DNA from: Tsukamurella paurometabola DSM 20162
Lineage (GTDB): Bacteria > Actinomycetota > Actinomycetes > Mycobacteriales > Mycobacteriaceae
Length of the DNA stretch: 64,000 nt
Direction of reading: 5' to 3'
Assembly (NCBI RefSeq): GCF_000092225.1
Contig: NC_014158.1
Span: 1,054,001-1,118,000, forward strand
A program made the translations under genes and the position numbers. The notes under the pieces were generated by a model. That model was given only the letters and a program-made list of their open reading frames with translations, had not been told where the DNA came from and did not search any database. This document shows positions 1-9,474 of this stretch, in pieces; position 1 is the stretch's first letter; every line of letters starts with the position of its first letter.

Positions 1-2
1 TC

Positions 3-857
3 GACGCGCTCTCGACGGCGGGTGTGCCCGTCTACGCCGATCGCGGTCGGTCCGGTGGCTACTCGCTCCTGCCCGGCTTCCGGACGGAGCTGATCGGACT
101 GAACCACGATGAGGCGCTCGCCCTGCTCACCGCGGGATCCCGCCGTGGGCAGCAGGTGTTCGGGCTGAGCGCGCCGCTGGCTTCGGCAATGCGCAAGGTG
201 GTGGATGCTCTCCCCGAGGGGCACCGTGAGAGCGTCGACGGCGCTGCCCAAAGGTTCTTGATCGAGCCTGAGACCGACCTACTGTCCCGCCGCGCGTTCA
301 CCGAAGACCTGGCCGACGGCGTGATGCGCGAGGTACGTAGGGCCGTGCTGACCGGCCGCAAGCTCCGCTTTGAATACGCGATCGGCGGCACGCCGGCCAA
401 TGCCAGAGTGGTCGACCCTATCGGCCTGGTCACCGTGAGAGACCGCACGTACCTCGTAGCCTCCAGATCCGGCGAAGATCGCACGTACCGCCTCTCACGC
501 ATGCTTCGAGCAGAGGCGCTCTCCGAGTCGGCGCAGCGCCCTGACCAGGTCGAGCTCGACCGAATCTGGGCCGAGCGCACCGCGCGATTCCTGTCGGAGG
601 GGCACATCTCGGTGACCGTCCGAGTTCGAATCTCACGACGGGAGGAACTCCTGGCCACTGCCCGGGCGGTCCGCGCCGAAGTGTGTGAGCCGGAAGGGTG
701 GGCGCGAATGGACGTGACCTTCGAAGATCTCCGTCATGCGGTGTGGGCGGTGTGGCAGCTCGACACGGAAGCGATCGTTCTGGCGCCGAACTCCCTCCGT
801 GAGGCTCTTCGCAACAGAGCCGCCCGGCTCGTCACGCAGTACGGCGCGGCGGAATGA
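3..857 (+). CDS. WYL-domain transcriptional regulator, 5' end outside window
   Basis: The reading frame is open from base 3, so the N-terminal winged helix-turn-helix lies upstream of the window. The visible part begins with the usual linker (GVPVYADRGRSGGYSLLPGF) that joins the HTH to the WYL domain. The WYL core follows at about residues 110-180 (RKLRFEYAIG, VVDPIGLV, RTYLVASRS, RTYRLSRM), with 'TYL' in the place of the canonical WYL. The rest is a WCX-type C-terminal extension. Family knowledge: WYL domains sense nucleic-acid or small-molecule ligands and control accessory or DNA-damage genes. The target here is unknown. Confidence 0.88.
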   Translation, partial: DALSTAGVPVYADRGRSGGYSLLPGFRTELIGLNHDEALALLTAGSRRGQQVFGLSAPLASAMRKVVDALPEGHRESVDGAAQRFLIEPETDLLSRRAFTEDLADGVMREVRRAVLTGRKLRFEYAIGGTPANARVVDPIGLVTVRDRTYLVASRSGEDRTYRLSRMLRAEALSESAQRPDQVELDRIWAERTARFLSEGHISVTVRVRISRREELLATARAVRAEVCEPEGWARMDVTFEDLRHAVWAVWQLDTEAIVLAPNSLREALRNRAARLVTQYGAAE

Positions 858-935
858 CTCCGCGCCCGGCGCCGGACTCCGGGGCGCGTGAAGATTGCTC
901 GATCGGAGTGCTGCCGGTCTGATCGGTCCGCGACG

Positions 936-1253
936 TCAGGCCATCGACCAGGTCCAGGCCGATACGAAGCCCGCGATCGAAGCGGCACTGACGCTACTGA
1001 CCAAGGTCGCAAGAACAACGATCGACACCGCGATCAGACCAGTGAGCACATAACCAACGACAAGACCCGCGACTGCGAGTCCGCGACTGCGCTCGCCGGA
1101 CCGGTTGATCTGTCGCAGCGCTATGTGCCCAAGAACGATTCCCAGTGGGGCACAAATGATGCCGGCAATGAGAGCACCGATCGCCAACCCGTTCGTGGAG
1201 GAGGACTTCGCCGGCGGATACTGCGATTGCTCGATCCACTGTGGTGCAGCCAC
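936..1253 (-). CDS. DUF4190-type small membrane protein
   Basis: A 105-residue protein starting at a GTG. A short polar N-terminus rich in Gln, Tyr, Pro and Ser is followed by two hydrophobic spans (about residues 22-45 and 63-90). Between them is the loop GHIALRQINRSGERSRGLA, which is the hallmark of DUF4190 proteins (G-x-x-AL-x-QI, then rGra-A). Function unknown; likely an inner-membrane protein of two to three helices. It stands alone, convergent with the WYL regulator, with no operon partner in reach. Confidence 0.8.
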   Translation of the reverse strand: MAAPQWIEQSQYPPAKSSSTNGLAIGALIAGIICAPLGIVLGHIALRQINRSGERSRGLAVAGLVVGYVLTGLIAVSIVVLATLVSSVSAASIAGFVSAWTWSMA

Positions 1254-1439
1254 GTATCCCCCCCAAGGTCGACGGACTTTCGCGTCACGAGAATACTCAT
1301 GCCTTGTCGTTCGCGTCTCGCGTATTGCTATAGCGCTACCTACACCGGGTGCCTTCGCTGAGGACGGGGCGTGTGCATTGCAGAGTGTGCGTCAGGAATG
1401 TGCTTGCCGCGTCCATTTCTTCCCCGGGCGGAAGGAAGG

Positions 1440-1844
1440 TCAATCGCCGCTGAGGCCGGTGGCCTTGCGGAGGTGACTGACGCCGGGAAGCCGGTTGACG
1501 CCCTTCTGGACATCGGTGAGCTTATTGGTCACCTCGACCAGCGGCGGCAGTACCGCGTCGAGGGTGTTGAGGGCGGGATCGGCGACAGCGGTCATCCGCT
1601 CGACCCGGTCGATCACGTTGTTCGCCCGTTCGATCATGTCGGCCATCGCCAGCATCATCTTCGGCAACTCGGAGATCAGCTCGATGGTGTCGGGCGGAAT
1701 GGTGCTCAGCTTGCCCACACTGTTCACGGTGCGCCCGGTGTTGTCCATCGCGCGAGTGGCAGCGGAACGCACCGAATCGACCAGACCGGTCATCGAATCC
1801 GAGATCGATGGGGGAACCTTCTCGGGCTCCTTCTTCTTCGCCAT
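1440..1844 (-). CDS. conserved hypothetical protein, amphipathic helical
   Basis: A 134-residue protein starting at ATG with a lysine-rich N-terminus (MAKKKEPEKVPP). The rest is predicted long amphipathic helix (about residues 15-125) with regularly spaced hydrophobics: DSMTGLVDSVRSAAT, ELPKMMLAMADMIERA, VIDRVERM. I recognise no catalytic motif. The pattern resembles small actinobacterial proteins that associate with the membrane or form coiled coils. It precedes a second small gene and accA3 on the same strand, but spacings of tens of bases make co-transcription only possible. Function unknown. Confidence 0.72.
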   Translation of the reverse strand: MAKKKEPEKVPPSISDSMTGLVDSVRSAATRAMDNTGRTVNSVGKLSTIPPDTIELISELPKMMLAMADMIERANNVIDRVERMTAVADPALNTLDAVLPPLVEVTNKLTDVQKGVNRLPGVSHLRKATGLSGD

Positions 1845-1900
1845 GCACAGATCATCGCGCGCAGCCGCGCTGAGCGTGGGGAATTCGCTAGAGCGAAATC

Positions 1901-2128
1901 TCAGAGAGAGGCGCCGAAGCGCGCCACCGCATCACGGGCGGTGCGCAGTCCCTCGGAATCGGGGCCATCGACGGAGATCTCGCCCGACGGGTACAGGGTG
2001 ACCTCGCCGGTCGAATCCCCGGTGGTGTTCACCCGGACGGCCCAGGCATAGGCCTCGTCGGCCGACCAGGCGTCGGGGCGCAGTTCCGTGAGGTACCACG
2101 CCCCGACGTTCAGTCCGATCGGCTCCAC
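1901..2128 (-). CDS. short conserved hypothetical protein downstream of accA3
   Basis: A 75-residue protein starting at a GTG nine bases after the accA3 stop codon, so probably the last gene of the accA3 transcript. The sequence reads as a small alpha/beta protein: a strand-rich middle (EAYAWAVRVNTTGD, GEVTLYPSGEISVDGP) and a helical end (GLRTARDAVARFGASL). No cysteines and no membrane segment. I do not recognise the family. The tight linkage suggests, but does not show, a role with the carboxylase. Confidence 0.7.
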   Translation of the reverse strand: MEPIGLNVGAWYLTELRPDAWSADEAYAWAVRVNTTGDSTGEVTLYPSGEISVDGPDSEGLRTARDAVARFGASL

Positions 2129-2137
2129 GAGCGGGTG

Positions 2138-3946
2138 CTACTCCGAGGACTTCAGCTCGAGCAGCACGGTGCCCTGGGTGACCGCGGTGCCGGGCTCGAC
2201 CGAGAGGCCCGTCACGATGCCGTCCTTATGGGCGGCCACGGGGTTCTCCATCTTCATGGCCTCGAGCACCACGACCAGATCGCCCGCCTTGACCTCCTGG
2301 CCCTCCTCGACGGAGACCTTCACGACGGTGCCCTGCATCGGCGCGGTGACCGAATCACCGGTCGCGGCGACGCCGGCATTGCGGTCACGGGTGCGCGGCT
2401 TGGGCTTGCGGCGGATCACGCCGGCGCCACCGGTGTTGCCGCCCCCGCCGCCGAGCGAGAGCTCGCCGGGCAGCGAGACCTCGACGCGGCGGCCGTCGAC
2501 GACGACGACCACGTTCTGGCGGGGGAGCGAATCGTCTTCCTCCAGCGCCTGGCCACCGGTGTACGGCTCGATCGGGTTCTCCCAATCGGTCTCGATCCAC
2601 TTGGTGTACACGTCGAACTTCTCACCGTCGCCGATGAAGGCGGGGTTGGACACGATGTGCCGGTGGAACGGGATGACCGTGGCGAGGCCCTCGACCTCGA
2701 ACTCGGCCAGCGCGCGCCGCGAGCGCTCGAGCGCCTCCTCGCGGGTCGCGCCGGTCACGATGAGCTTGGCCAGCATCGAGTCGAACTGGCCGCCGATCAC
2801 ATCGCCCTGATCCACACCGGAATCGACGCGGACGCCGGGGCCGGTGGGCTCGCGGTAGACGCTGATCGGGCCGGGGGCGGGCAGGAAGCCGCGGCCGGCG
2901 TCCTCGCCGTTGATCCGGAACTCGAAGCTGTGGCCGCGCGGAGTGGGATCCTCCGTGATCGTCAGTTCCTTGCCCTCGGCGATGCGGAACTGCTGGCGCA
3001 CCAGGTCGATGCCGGCGGTCTCCTCGGTGACCGGGTGCTCGACCTGCAGGCGGGTGTTCACCTCGAGGAAGCTGACCAGGCCGTCGGCCGCGACCAGGAA
3101 CTCGACGGTGCCGGCGCCGTAGTAGCCGGCCTCGCGGCAGATGTCCTTGGCGGACTGATGAATACGGGCGCGCTGCTCGTCGGTGAGGAAGGGCGCGGGA
3201 GCCTCCTCGACCAGCTTCTGGAAGCGGCGCTGCAGCGAGCAGTCGCGGGTACCGGCAACGACCACGTTGCCGTGCTGATCGGCGATGACCTGTGCCTCGA
3301 CGTGGCGGGCCTTGTCCAGGTAACGCTCCACGAAGCACTCGCCGCGACCGAAGGCGGCCACGGCCTCGCGGGTGGCCGACTCGAACAGCTCGGGGATCTC
3401 GTCGATGGTGTAGGCGACCTTCATACCGCGGCCGCCGCCACCGAACGCCGCCTTGATGGCGACCGGCACGCCGTACTCCTTGGCGAAGGCGACGACCTCG
3501 TCGGCGTCCTTGACCGGGTCCTTGGTGCCCGGGGCCATCGGTGCATTGGCGCGCTCGGCGATGTGCCGTGCGGTCACCTTGTCGCCGAGGTCGCGGATCG
3601 AGGACGGCGACGGGCCGATCCAGGTCAGGCCCGCATCGAGCACGGCCTGGGCGAAGTCGGCGTTCTCCGACAGGAAGCCGTAGCCGGGATGGACCGCGTC
3701 GGCTCCGGACTTCTTCGCCGCGTCCAGGATCTTGTCGAACACCAGGTACGACTCGGCGGAGGTCTGGCCGCCCAGGGCGAAGGCCTCATCGGCCAGGCGT
3801 ACGAACTTCGCGTTCGCATCCGGCTCGGCGTAGACGGCGACGCTGGTCAGGCCGGCGTCCCGGGCCGCCCGGATCACGCGGACCGCGATCTCACCGCGGT
3901 TGGCGATGAGCACCTTCTCGATCTTCTTCTCGGCGTGCGCTGCCAC
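2138..3946 (-). CDS. accA3: acyl-CoA carboxylase alpha subunit: biotin carboxylase plus biotin carrier
   Basis: The 602-residue alpha subunit carboxylates its own biotin with ATP and bicarbonate and hands the carboxyl group to beta subunits such as AccD5 (about 11.4 kb away in this window) to make malonyl- or methylmalonyl-CoA. The N-terminal carboxylase domain starts at [17 protein letters not shown]. The ATP-grasp glycine loop is [11 protein letters not shown] and the catalytic region [14 protein letters not shown]. The C-terminal biotinyl domain carries the acceptor lysine in EAMKMENP (Lys about 565). The GTG start has a GAGGAG ribosome site a few bases upstream. Length matches mycobacterial AccA3. 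Confidence 0.96.
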   Translation of the reverse strand: MAAHAEKKIEKVLIANRGEIAVRVIRAARDAGLTSVAVYAEPDANAKFVRLADEAFALGGQTSAESYLVFDKILDAAKKSGADAVHPGYGFLSENADFAQAVLDAGLTWIGPSPSSIRDLGDKVTARHIAERANAPMAPGTKDPVKDADEVVAFAKEYGVPVAIKAAFGGGGRGMKVAYTIDEIPELFESATREAVAAFGRGECFVERYLDKARHVEAQVIADQHGNVVVAGTRDCSLQRRFQKLVEEAPAPFLTDEQRARIHQSAKDICREAGYYGAGTVEFLVAADGLVSFLEVNTRLQVEHPVTEETAGIDLVRQQFRIAEGKELTITEDPTPRGHSFEFRINGEDAGRGFLPAPGPISVYREPTGPGVRVDSGVDQGDVIGGQFDSMLAKLIVTGATREEALERSRRALAEFEVEGLATVIPFHRHIVSNPAFIGDGEKFDVYTKWIETDWENPIEPYTGGQALEEDDSLPRQNVVVVVDGRRVEVSLPGELSLGGGGGNTGGAGVIRRKPKPRTRDRNAGVAATGDSVTAPMQGTVVKVSVEEGQEVKAGDLVVVLEAMKMENPVAAHKDGIVTGLSVEPGTAVTQGTVLLELKSSE

Positions 3947-4026
3947 TCAATCTCCTCGTTCCAGGCTGCGCCGGGGTGGGCGCGCAGCCGTCTGTTACAC
4001 CCGTTGTCGGGCCAGGCTCCAGACGA

Positions 4027-4032
4027 AGTCTA
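4027..4032 (-). promoter_or_regulatory. candidate -10 box of accA3
   Basis: On the minus strand this reads TAGACT, a good actinobacterial -10 hexamer, 80 bases upstream of the accA3 GTG. No convincing -35 is visible. It is the best promoter candidate in the 130-base gap between accA3 and the upstream acyltransferase gene. Confidence 0.4.
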
Positions 4033-4075
4033 TGCCTCGCCCGCTGTGGCGCACGCGACAGTACCCCCGCAGTCG

Positions 4076-4093
4076 GGTTACCCACGGGTAACC
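4076..4093. promoter_or_regulatory. 18-bp palindrome upstream of accA3
   Basis: GGTTACCC-AC-GGGTAACC, with perfect 8-bp arms. It overlaps the stop codon of the PapA-like gene and lies 43 bases upstream of the candidate accA3 -10 box. As RNA the loop would be very tight, so a DNA-binding site is at least as likely as a terminator. Confidence 0.4.
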
Positions 4094-5538
4094 GTTGCGT
4101 CGCCGATCTCGGTCAACATCGACCGTAGCGCGCCGAGGTACAGCGTGAGGCTGCGGCGCGCGGTGTCGAAGCCGGGGAACCGGGCCGCGACGTGCAGTCC
4201 CGACGGGGTGCGCAGCATCCACAGATAGACGTCATCGAGGGAGTAGTCGCGTGAGCGCAGCGCACTCGCACCGCCGGCATCGTTGATCGCCGATCCGGGT
4301 GCCGACCGGGTGTCCATGAAGGACACGACGAAACGCGGCGGCGGGGCCTGGGCATGACCGGGCTCCTGCGCCAGCACCTCGCCGATCCGTAGGTAGGGCA
4401 GGGTGCTGCCGGTCTTCGAATGCCGCCACTGCTCCTGTGCCCGCTGGGCCAGCTCGCCGAAGGTGCGAGCGCCCGTGGTGTCGAGCCGGAACGGCGCGAT
4501 GCCCACGAACCAGCCGAGCGCCGCGATCCACTGCTCGGCGTCACGGGTGTGCCGGGTGACCGCGCAGCGGAAGATCGGACCGAAGCCGAGGTCGGTGTTG
4601 ATCTTCGCCATACAGGCGAGGACGCCGGTCACCAGGCTGGCACCGGCCTCGGAGCAGACCCGGGTGAAGTTGTTGGCCCGCTCGTCGTCGAGCAGGTGGA
4701 AGTTCAGGGCGTTCTGCGGCATCCGGGGCACACCGTCGGGATCGAGGGTGAGCGCGGCGAGGGTCTCGTCGGCGAGCACCTTGGCGCTGGGCGGCAGCAG
4801 TGGCATCGGGAACGGTGAGGGCTGATAGCCGGTCTCGGTGAGGTACTCGTCCCAGAGCATCGCGGCGGGATGGGCGGCGGTGGCCCGGTCGGCGGACTGC
4901 CGGTCGGTGTCCGAATAGTTGACGTAGCTACCCGCGGGGATCAGCTTCGGTTCGTCGCCGTGCACCGCCTGCCGATACAGTTCGCGCAGTTCGTACGGGC
5001 TCAGGATCAGCGAATAGCCGTCCAGCAGAGAGTGATCGGCGGCGAAGAAGAGGGTGAACGAGTCCTCGCGCGCCACGGTGGAGAACATGTATGCGGGCCA
5101 GGTCAGTGGGGCCGTCGCCCGGTCGAACTCGCCGAGCAGCTGTTCCGCGAGCGGTTCGGTGGAGTTGTACGTGCCCACCGTCTGCACCTTCAGATCGACG
5201 GTGTCGATCTGCGCGCTGCGCCGGCGCGGCGCACCGTCCTCCAGGAAGACGTGCGTGCGCAGCACCTCGTGCCGGTCGATCCAGGCCCGCAGCGCGGTGC
5301 GCAGGCCCGGGATCGACAGCGGCTCGTCGAATTCGACGCCCAGGCCCAACCAGGACTCGCGGCCGCCGTCGATGTGCCGGCGCCGCAGCACCGCCTCGGC
5401 GCCCCGCAGATGCGCCTCGTGCACGTGCGAGGTGGCCCGCGGGTCATCGCGCCACTGCGCCGCCGGCCCGGTCGTGGGGACCCAATTGCGGAGCTCGCCG
5501 GGGCGCAGCGGGTAGGCGTCGATCTCGGTGAACTGCAT
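4078..5538 (-). CDS. PapA2/PapA3-like acyltransferase (condensation fold)
   Basis: A 486-residue condensation-domain acyltransferase. The catalytic motif is DHSLLDG (HxxxDG; His at about residue 165). The layout, with a long N-terminus, FRCAVTRHTRDAEQW, ALGWFVGIAPFRL and FVVSFMDTRSAPGS, resembles mycobacterial PapA1/A2/A3, which acylate trehalose or sulfotrehalose. I chose ATG 5538 because the family sequence begins there; the open frame extends upstream only as low-complexity Arg/Pro. It follows sufE by 14 bases, so it is probably the end of the sseA-sufE transcript. In M. tuberculosis, as I recall, sufE is followed directly by accA3, so this gene looks inserted. Substrate unknown. Confidence 0.85.
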   Translation of the reverse strand: MQFTEIDAYPLRPGELRNWVPTTGPAAQWRDDPRATSHVHEAHLRGAEAVLRRRHIDGGRESWLGLGVEFDEPLSIPGLRTALRAWIDRHEVLRTHVFLEDGAPRRRSAQIDTVDLKVQTVGTYNSTEPLAEQLLGEFDRATAPLTWPAYMFSTVAREDSFTLFFAADHSLLDGYSLILSPYELRELYRQAVHGDEPKLIPAGSYVNYSDTDRQSADRATAAHPAAMLWDEYLTETGYQPSPFPMPLLPPSAKVLADETLAALTLDPDGVPRMPQNALNFHLLDDERANNFTRVCSEAGASLVTGVLACMAKINTDLGFGPIFRCAVTRHTRDAEQWIAALGWFVGIAPFRLDTTGARTFGELAQRAQEQWRHSKTGSTLPYLRIGEVLAQEPGHAQAPPPRFVVSFMDTRSAPGSAINDAGGASALRSRDYSLDDVYLWMLRTPSGLHVAARFPGFDTARRSLTLYLGALRSMLTEIGDATVTRG

Positions 5539-5552
5539 GGCTGCTCGCGAGA

Positions 5553-5987
5553 CTACGCCGCGAGGCGCCGCTTGATCCGCGTCAGCATCGCCGACATGCC
5601 ACGCAGGCGCAGCGGACTGACCACCGAGTCCAGCCCGAGGGCGTGGTGGAAATCGTCGGGCACCGCGGCGATGGCGGCGGCGGACTGCCCGTCGAGGCCC
5701 TGCGCCAGGATCGACGCGAAGCCGCGCGTGGTGGGAGCCTCGGGCGGGGCGCTGAAGTACAGCCGCACCGCCGCGGGATCCGAGGCGTCCACGTCGAGGA
5801 AGAGCGGCGACTGGCATTCCGGCACCGGTTCCATGGCGGCCGCGGTCAGGTGCTCCGGCAGCTCCGGCAGCTCCCGCGAGAACTCCAACAGCAGTTCGAG
5901 GCGGTCCGGCTCGCCGACAGCGGCGAAATCGTCGATGATCTCCTGCAGCGCGGCCGGGGTCGCGGCCCGGCCGTCCGCCGCGCTCAC
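5553..5987 (-). CDS. sufE: SufE family sulfur acceptor protein
   Basis: A 144-residue SufE/CsdE protein that takes persulfide sulfur from a cysteine desulfurase for Fe-S cluster assembly. The acceptor cysteine is in [10 protein letters not shown], matching the SufE VPGCQS motif. The N-terminal helix ([24 protein letters not shown]) and C-terminal [14 protein letters not shown] are typical. The start is taken as the GTG at 5987, overlapping the sseA stop codon by GTGA, which implies translational coupling. Longer open frame upstream runs inside sseA and is not SufE-like. Confidence 0.9.
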   Translation of the reverse strand: MSAADGRAATPAALQEIIDDFAAVGEPDRLELLLEFSRELPELPEHLTAAAMEPVPECQSPLFLDVDASDPAAVRLYFSAPPEAPTTRGFASILAQGLDGQSAAAIAAVPDDFHHALGLDSVVSPLRLRGMSAMLTRIKRRLAA

Positions 5988-6877
5988 GAGCCCGGTACGG
6001 AGCCCGGCTCGGCGCCCCGCGTGATCGGTGCCCGCACGGTGTTGCCCCACTCGGTCCACGAGCCGTCGTAGTTCTTGACGTCGGTGAACCCCAGCAGGTG
6101 CGTCAGCACGAACCACGTGTGACTCGAACGCTCACCGATCCGGCAGTACGCCGTCACGGGAGCCGCCGGATCCAGATCGCCGTACACCGCGCTGAGCTCG
6201 GCGTGCGGCAGGAACCGTCCATCGGCGCGGGCGGCCTTGGCCCACGGGATCGACACAGCGGTGGGGATGTGGCCGCCGCGCAGCGCCCCCTCCTCCGGAT
6301 AGTCGGGCATATGCGTGCGCTCGCCCGTGTACTCCTGCGGTGACCGCACGTCGACGAGGGCACGGCGGCCCAGATCGGCCCGCACCTCGTCGGCGAACGC
6401 GCGGATCCGCGCGTCGTCGCGCTCGACCACCGGGTAGTCACTGCGTGGGTAGTCGGGGCGGTCCAGCGAGACATCGCGGCCGTCGCTGATCCACAGATCG
6501 CGGCCGCCGTCGAGCAGGCGCACGTCCGGATGGCCGAACAGGGTGAACACCCACAGCGCGTAGGCGGCCCACCAGTTCGACTTGTCGCCGTAGATCACCA
6601 CCGTGTCGTCGCGGTTGATGCCCTTGCTGCGCATCAATTCCGCGAAGGCCTCGCCGTCGATGTAGTCGCGGGTGACGGCGTCGTTGAGGTGCAGATGCCA
6701 ATCGACCTTCTGCGCCGTGGGGATGTGCCCGATGTCGTAGAGCAGCACGTCCTCATCGGACTCGATCACCTTCAGGCCCGGCACACCGAGGTGCCCGCTC
6801 AGCCAATCGGCGGTGACGAGGCGTTCGGGGTGCGCGTAGTCCTGCAGCTCGGGGCTGGGATCGGTCTCGATGGCCAC
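5984..6877 (-). CDS. sseA: thiosulfate sulfurtransferase, two-domain rhodanese
   Basis: A 297-residue tandem rhodanese. The inactive N-terminal domain (about residues 20-140, [31 protein letters not shown]) precedes the active C-terminal domain, whose loop [13 protein letters not shown] holds the catalytic cysteine. It moves sulfane sulfur from thiosulfate or related donors and is coupled to sufE by a GTGA overlap, so the pair probably feeds persulfide to Fe-S assembly. The start is the GTG at 6877; the open frame upstream lacks family similarity. It follows the acyltransferase cassette by 38 bases. Confidence 0.93.
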   Translation of the reverse strand: MAIETDPSPELQDYAHPERLVTADWLSGHLGVPGLKVIESDEDVLLYDIGHIPTAQKVDWHLHLNDAVTRDYIDGEAFAELMRSKGINRDDTVVIYGDKSNWWAAYALWVFTLFGHPDVRLLDGGRDLWISDGRDVSLDRPDYPRSDYPVVERDDARIRAFADEVRADLGRRALVDVRSPQEYTGERTHMPDYPEEGALRGGHIPTAVSIPWAKAARADGRFLPHAELSAVYGDLDPAAPVTAYCRIGERSSHTWFVLTHLLGFTDVKNYDGSWTEWGNTVRAPITRGAEPGSVPGS

Positions 6878-6915
6878 GCCCGCAAGCCTAGCGGTCGCGG
6901 AGGACGGGCGTCGGC

Positions 6916-8217
6916 TCAGACGGGGGAGCGGTGTACCAATTCCGCTACTGCACCGTCGACCACCGCCGACAGGTCCTCCGCGGCGGCGAGGTTGGTCGCC
7001 GCGAAGAGGGAGGTCTCGTCGTCGGTACCGGTCCATCCCACGTACAGGTACGGCGGACGGGGGCCGGTCTCCCTGCCGGGCAGGTTCGACCAGGCGAGGC
7101 GGAACCAGGCGCGATCGGCGGGGGTCCCATCCGGGGCACGGACCGGTGCGGGGAGCGCGCCCACGCCGGCGCAGGTGGTGACCGGGCGCGCAGGATCCGG
7201 CGGTGCATCGATCAACGCGGCGAGGGTGCGCCGGGGCAGCAGGGTGATGAGCGGACCGAAGACGTCGTAGCGGCCCTCGTCACCCAGGCCGGCGAGAGTC
7301 TGTTTGACCGAACCGCGCAGTGCCGCGATGCCTTCCGGACCGGCGCCCGGGTCGACGGTGATCTCGGCGTCGACGATCGCATTACCGCGTAGGTCACCGT
7401 CGGTGCGCCGGTTCACGGACAGGCCCAGTACGGCGGCACCGTCGGCGGGCTGCACCCAGCCCAGCGCGTCGGCGATCGCTCCCGTGACGCCGAACAGCAG
7501 GGTGGTCTCGGTACCGCCGAGTGCGGCGGCGCGGGCGGCGAGCGCGGTCCGGTCCAGGTGCGCGACGGTCCACCGGTCGGGCCCGACGGGGTGCGGCGGT
7601 GCCGCGGCGACGGACGGCGCCAGCCGGCCCTTCGCGAGCTTGGACGCCGCGGCGACGGCCCGTACGGCCGCGGGAAGCTGGCGGGCGGTCAGTGCGGCAT
7701 CGCGGGGCGCCGACCGCCACACCGGTGCGGCCTCCCGCGGGTAGGGCAGCTCCCGGGCCGTGCCCAGGGCGGCCTCGGCCGCAGCGGTGGCGGCGCCCAC
7801 ACCGTCGGCCAGGACGTGCGAGACCACCAGCGTCACAGCCGATCCGCCATCCGTGAGCGGGAGGACGCCGAGATGCCAGCCCGGCCCGGACCACGGGTCG
7901 ATCGGTACGGCGGCACGCTGGTCGACCCAGGTGTCGATCTCCTCCCGAGGCCGTGGCTGTGCCACCACAGCGATCTGCGGAGCGGCGGAACTGGCCACCC
8001 AGCGGTCGCGGCCGAAGGGAAGCGGGGAGGCGGCGACCCGGCGGCCGAGCAGGCCGCGGGCCAGTGCCCGCCGGAAGGTCTCCAGGCCTTCGAGGTCGAC
8101 GCCGTGGTCGTAGATCCAGACGATCTGAATCAGCGAGTTACGGCCCGTGGCACGGGTTCCCGCCGCCGCGCCCTGGTCGACGAAGGCAAGCAGATCGGTC
8201 GCCGCGGGTCGACTCAT
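6916..8217 (-). CDS. condensation-fold acyltransferase, last gene of glycolipid-type cassette
   Basis: A 433-residue protein of the condensation/WS-DGAT fold. The catalytic motif is SHVLADG (HxxxDG), near residue 135. The second half contains [20 protein letters not shown] and [15 protein letters not shown], resembling the nucleotide-free acyltransferase core, then [10 protein letters not shown] near the end. It differs clearly from the three PapA5-like genes upstream. It starts at an ATG that overlaps the previous stop by ATGA. No carrier or adenylation domain is present, so acyl-CoA is the likely donor. Acceptor unknown; by context a glycosylated lipid. Confidence 0.82.
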   Translation of the reverse strand: MSRPAATDLLAFVDQGAAAGTRATGRNSLIQIVWIYDHGVDLEGLETFRRALARGLLGRRVAASPLPFGRDRWVASSAAPQIAVVAQPRPREEIDTWVDQRAAVPIDPWSGPGWHLGVLPLTDGGSAVTLVVSHVLADGVGAATAAAEAALGTARELPYPREAAPVWRSAPRDAALTARQLPAAVRAVAAASKLAKGRLAPSVAAAPPHPVGPDRWTVAHLDRTALAARAAALGGTETTLLFGVTGAIADALGWVQPADGAAVLGLSVNRRTDGDLRGNAIVDAEITVDPGAGPEGIAALRGSVKQTLAGLGDEGRYDVFGPLITLLPRRTLAALIDAPPDPARPVTTCAGVGALPAPVRAPDGTPADRAWFRLAWSNLPGRETGPRPPYLYVGWTGTDDETSLFAATNLAAAEDLSAVVDGAVAELVHRSPV

Positions 8218-9473
8218 GCGGCCGCTCCCACGGGCTCGGTGAGCGCGGTCTCGATGCGGGAACGGATGCGCCGCACTGCCTCGTCGGTCAATGTGCCGGG
8301 GGCGTAACGGAGTTCGATCGAGAGCCGGCCGCCGAAGGTGAGAGCGTGATAGTGCAGCCCCACCAGCGGGGCGAGCGCCTCGGGCGGTGCACTGTGCACC
8401 AGTGCCCGGACCCGCTCGATATCGACCTCGGAGCTGGTGTGGAAGTCGAGCACCTCGACCCCCTCGGGGGTGGCCGGTTCCGGTATCGCGCCGATGTTGC
8501 TCAGCCGTACCGGCGCTCCGCCGGTCACCTGCACGCCTGCGGCGCCGGTGAGAGCGGCGGCGACGGTTCCGTCGGCGAGGTCGGACTTGAGCCGGTCCAG
8601 CACGATCCGGCCGATCTCCTCGGGCACGGCGTCACCGCGCACCGCGACCGGTGCCGTCGACGAGCCGGCGAAGTTCGTCACCGCTGCCGCCTCGACGGGG
8701 GGATCGCACCGTCCGCGCAGGTCGACGGGGCTGAACACGGCCATGCTCACCGCCTCCTCGGCGGGCCGGTCGAGTTCGGCCCGCTCGGCGGTCACGATCA
8801 GTCCGGCGAGCAGCCCGTGCACGCTCAGGCCCGCGGCCTTGGCGCGACGGCGCAGCGCATCGGTGGCGGCGGCGTCGATCTGGATCCGATCGAAGCCGAA
8901 GGCGCCGCCGTCGACCGTCGCCGCCGTGGGCACGACGCCCGCGGATTCGACCGCGGCTGCGGTGAATCTCGGTGCGCCGGAGACATCGCCGAGCCGGCCG
9001 GCCAGATCGAGCGGCGCCGCCGGCAGCTCGGTGACCGGCCCGGCGAAGGACGACGGGTCGGTGTACAGCTGCCACAGCCGTAGATTCAGGAAGAGCGCGT
9101 GCGCCCCGTCCGCGACGGCGTGGTTGACGCCCAGCGTCACCCGGTGCAGGTCGCCGTCCGAGACCAATTGCACCGCGGAGATACCCGTATCGGGCTGCAC
9201 GCCGAGGGCCACATCGCCCGCCACGAACGCACGCTCCTCGACCAGGATCGGGGCGGCGTCCTCGTCCACCGGGACGTCGGGGGTGACCAGGTCGAAACCG
9301 AACGCAGTGGCCTCGATCCGGCCGGTGAGCTCCGGGTACTCGCGGCGCAGCGCGGCGTAGGCGCGCGCCAGCCGGGCGGCATCGATCGGGCCGCGGGCGA
9401 GGAAGCTGCCGCTGGAGGTGGTGTTGGTGACCACGTACGGCACCTCCAGGGGAGTCAGTGCACGACGGGCCAT
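8214..9473 (-). CDS. PapA5-like acyltransferase
   Basis: A 419-residue protein with the catalytic motif NHAVADG (His about residue 130). Other PapA5-family marks are RALTPLEVPYVV at the N-terminus, VFSPVDLRGRCDPP, the RLKSDLADGTV segment, RLSNIGAIPEP and TFGGRLSIELRY at the C-terminus. In mycobacteria PapA5 esterifies diols with mycocerosic acids; here the partners are unknown. The ATG at 9473 lies one base after the glycosyltransferase stop, and the stop overlaps the next start by ATGA. Both facts place it firmly in the operon. Confidence 0.85.
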   Translation of the reverse strand: MARRALTPLEVPYVVTNTTSSGSFLARGPIDAARLARAYAALRREYPELTGRIEATAFGFDLVTPDVPVDEDAAPILVEERAFVAGDVALGVQPDTGISAVQLVSDGDLHRVTLGVNHAVADGAHALFLNLRLWQLYTDPSSFAGPVTELPAAPLDLAGRLGDVSGAPRFTAAAVESAGVVPTAATVDGGAFGFDRIQIDAAATDALRRRAKAAGLSVHGLLAGLIVTAERAELDRPAEEAVSMAVFSPVDLRGRCDPPVEAAAVTNFAGSSTAPVAVRGDAVPEEIGRIVLDRLKSDLADGTVAAALTGAAGVQVTGGAPVRLSNIGAIPEPATPEGVEVLDFHTSSEVDIERVRALVHSAPPEALAPLVGLHYHALTFGGRLSIELRYAPGTLTDEAVRRIRSRIETALTEPVGAAA

Positions 9474-9474
9474 C

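Noticed and set aside
2135-4228. 697-codon plus-strand frame opposite accA3
   Set aside because: Antisense shadow of a clear biotin carboxylase. Its sequence is low-complexity Ala/Gly/Leu/Asp with no family motif, typical of high-GC codon bias.
5539-5817. N-terminal extension of the PapA2/A3-like gene
   Set aside because: The extra frame overlaps sufE and is Arg/Pro/Ala-rich without fold similarity; family sequence begins at ATG 5538.
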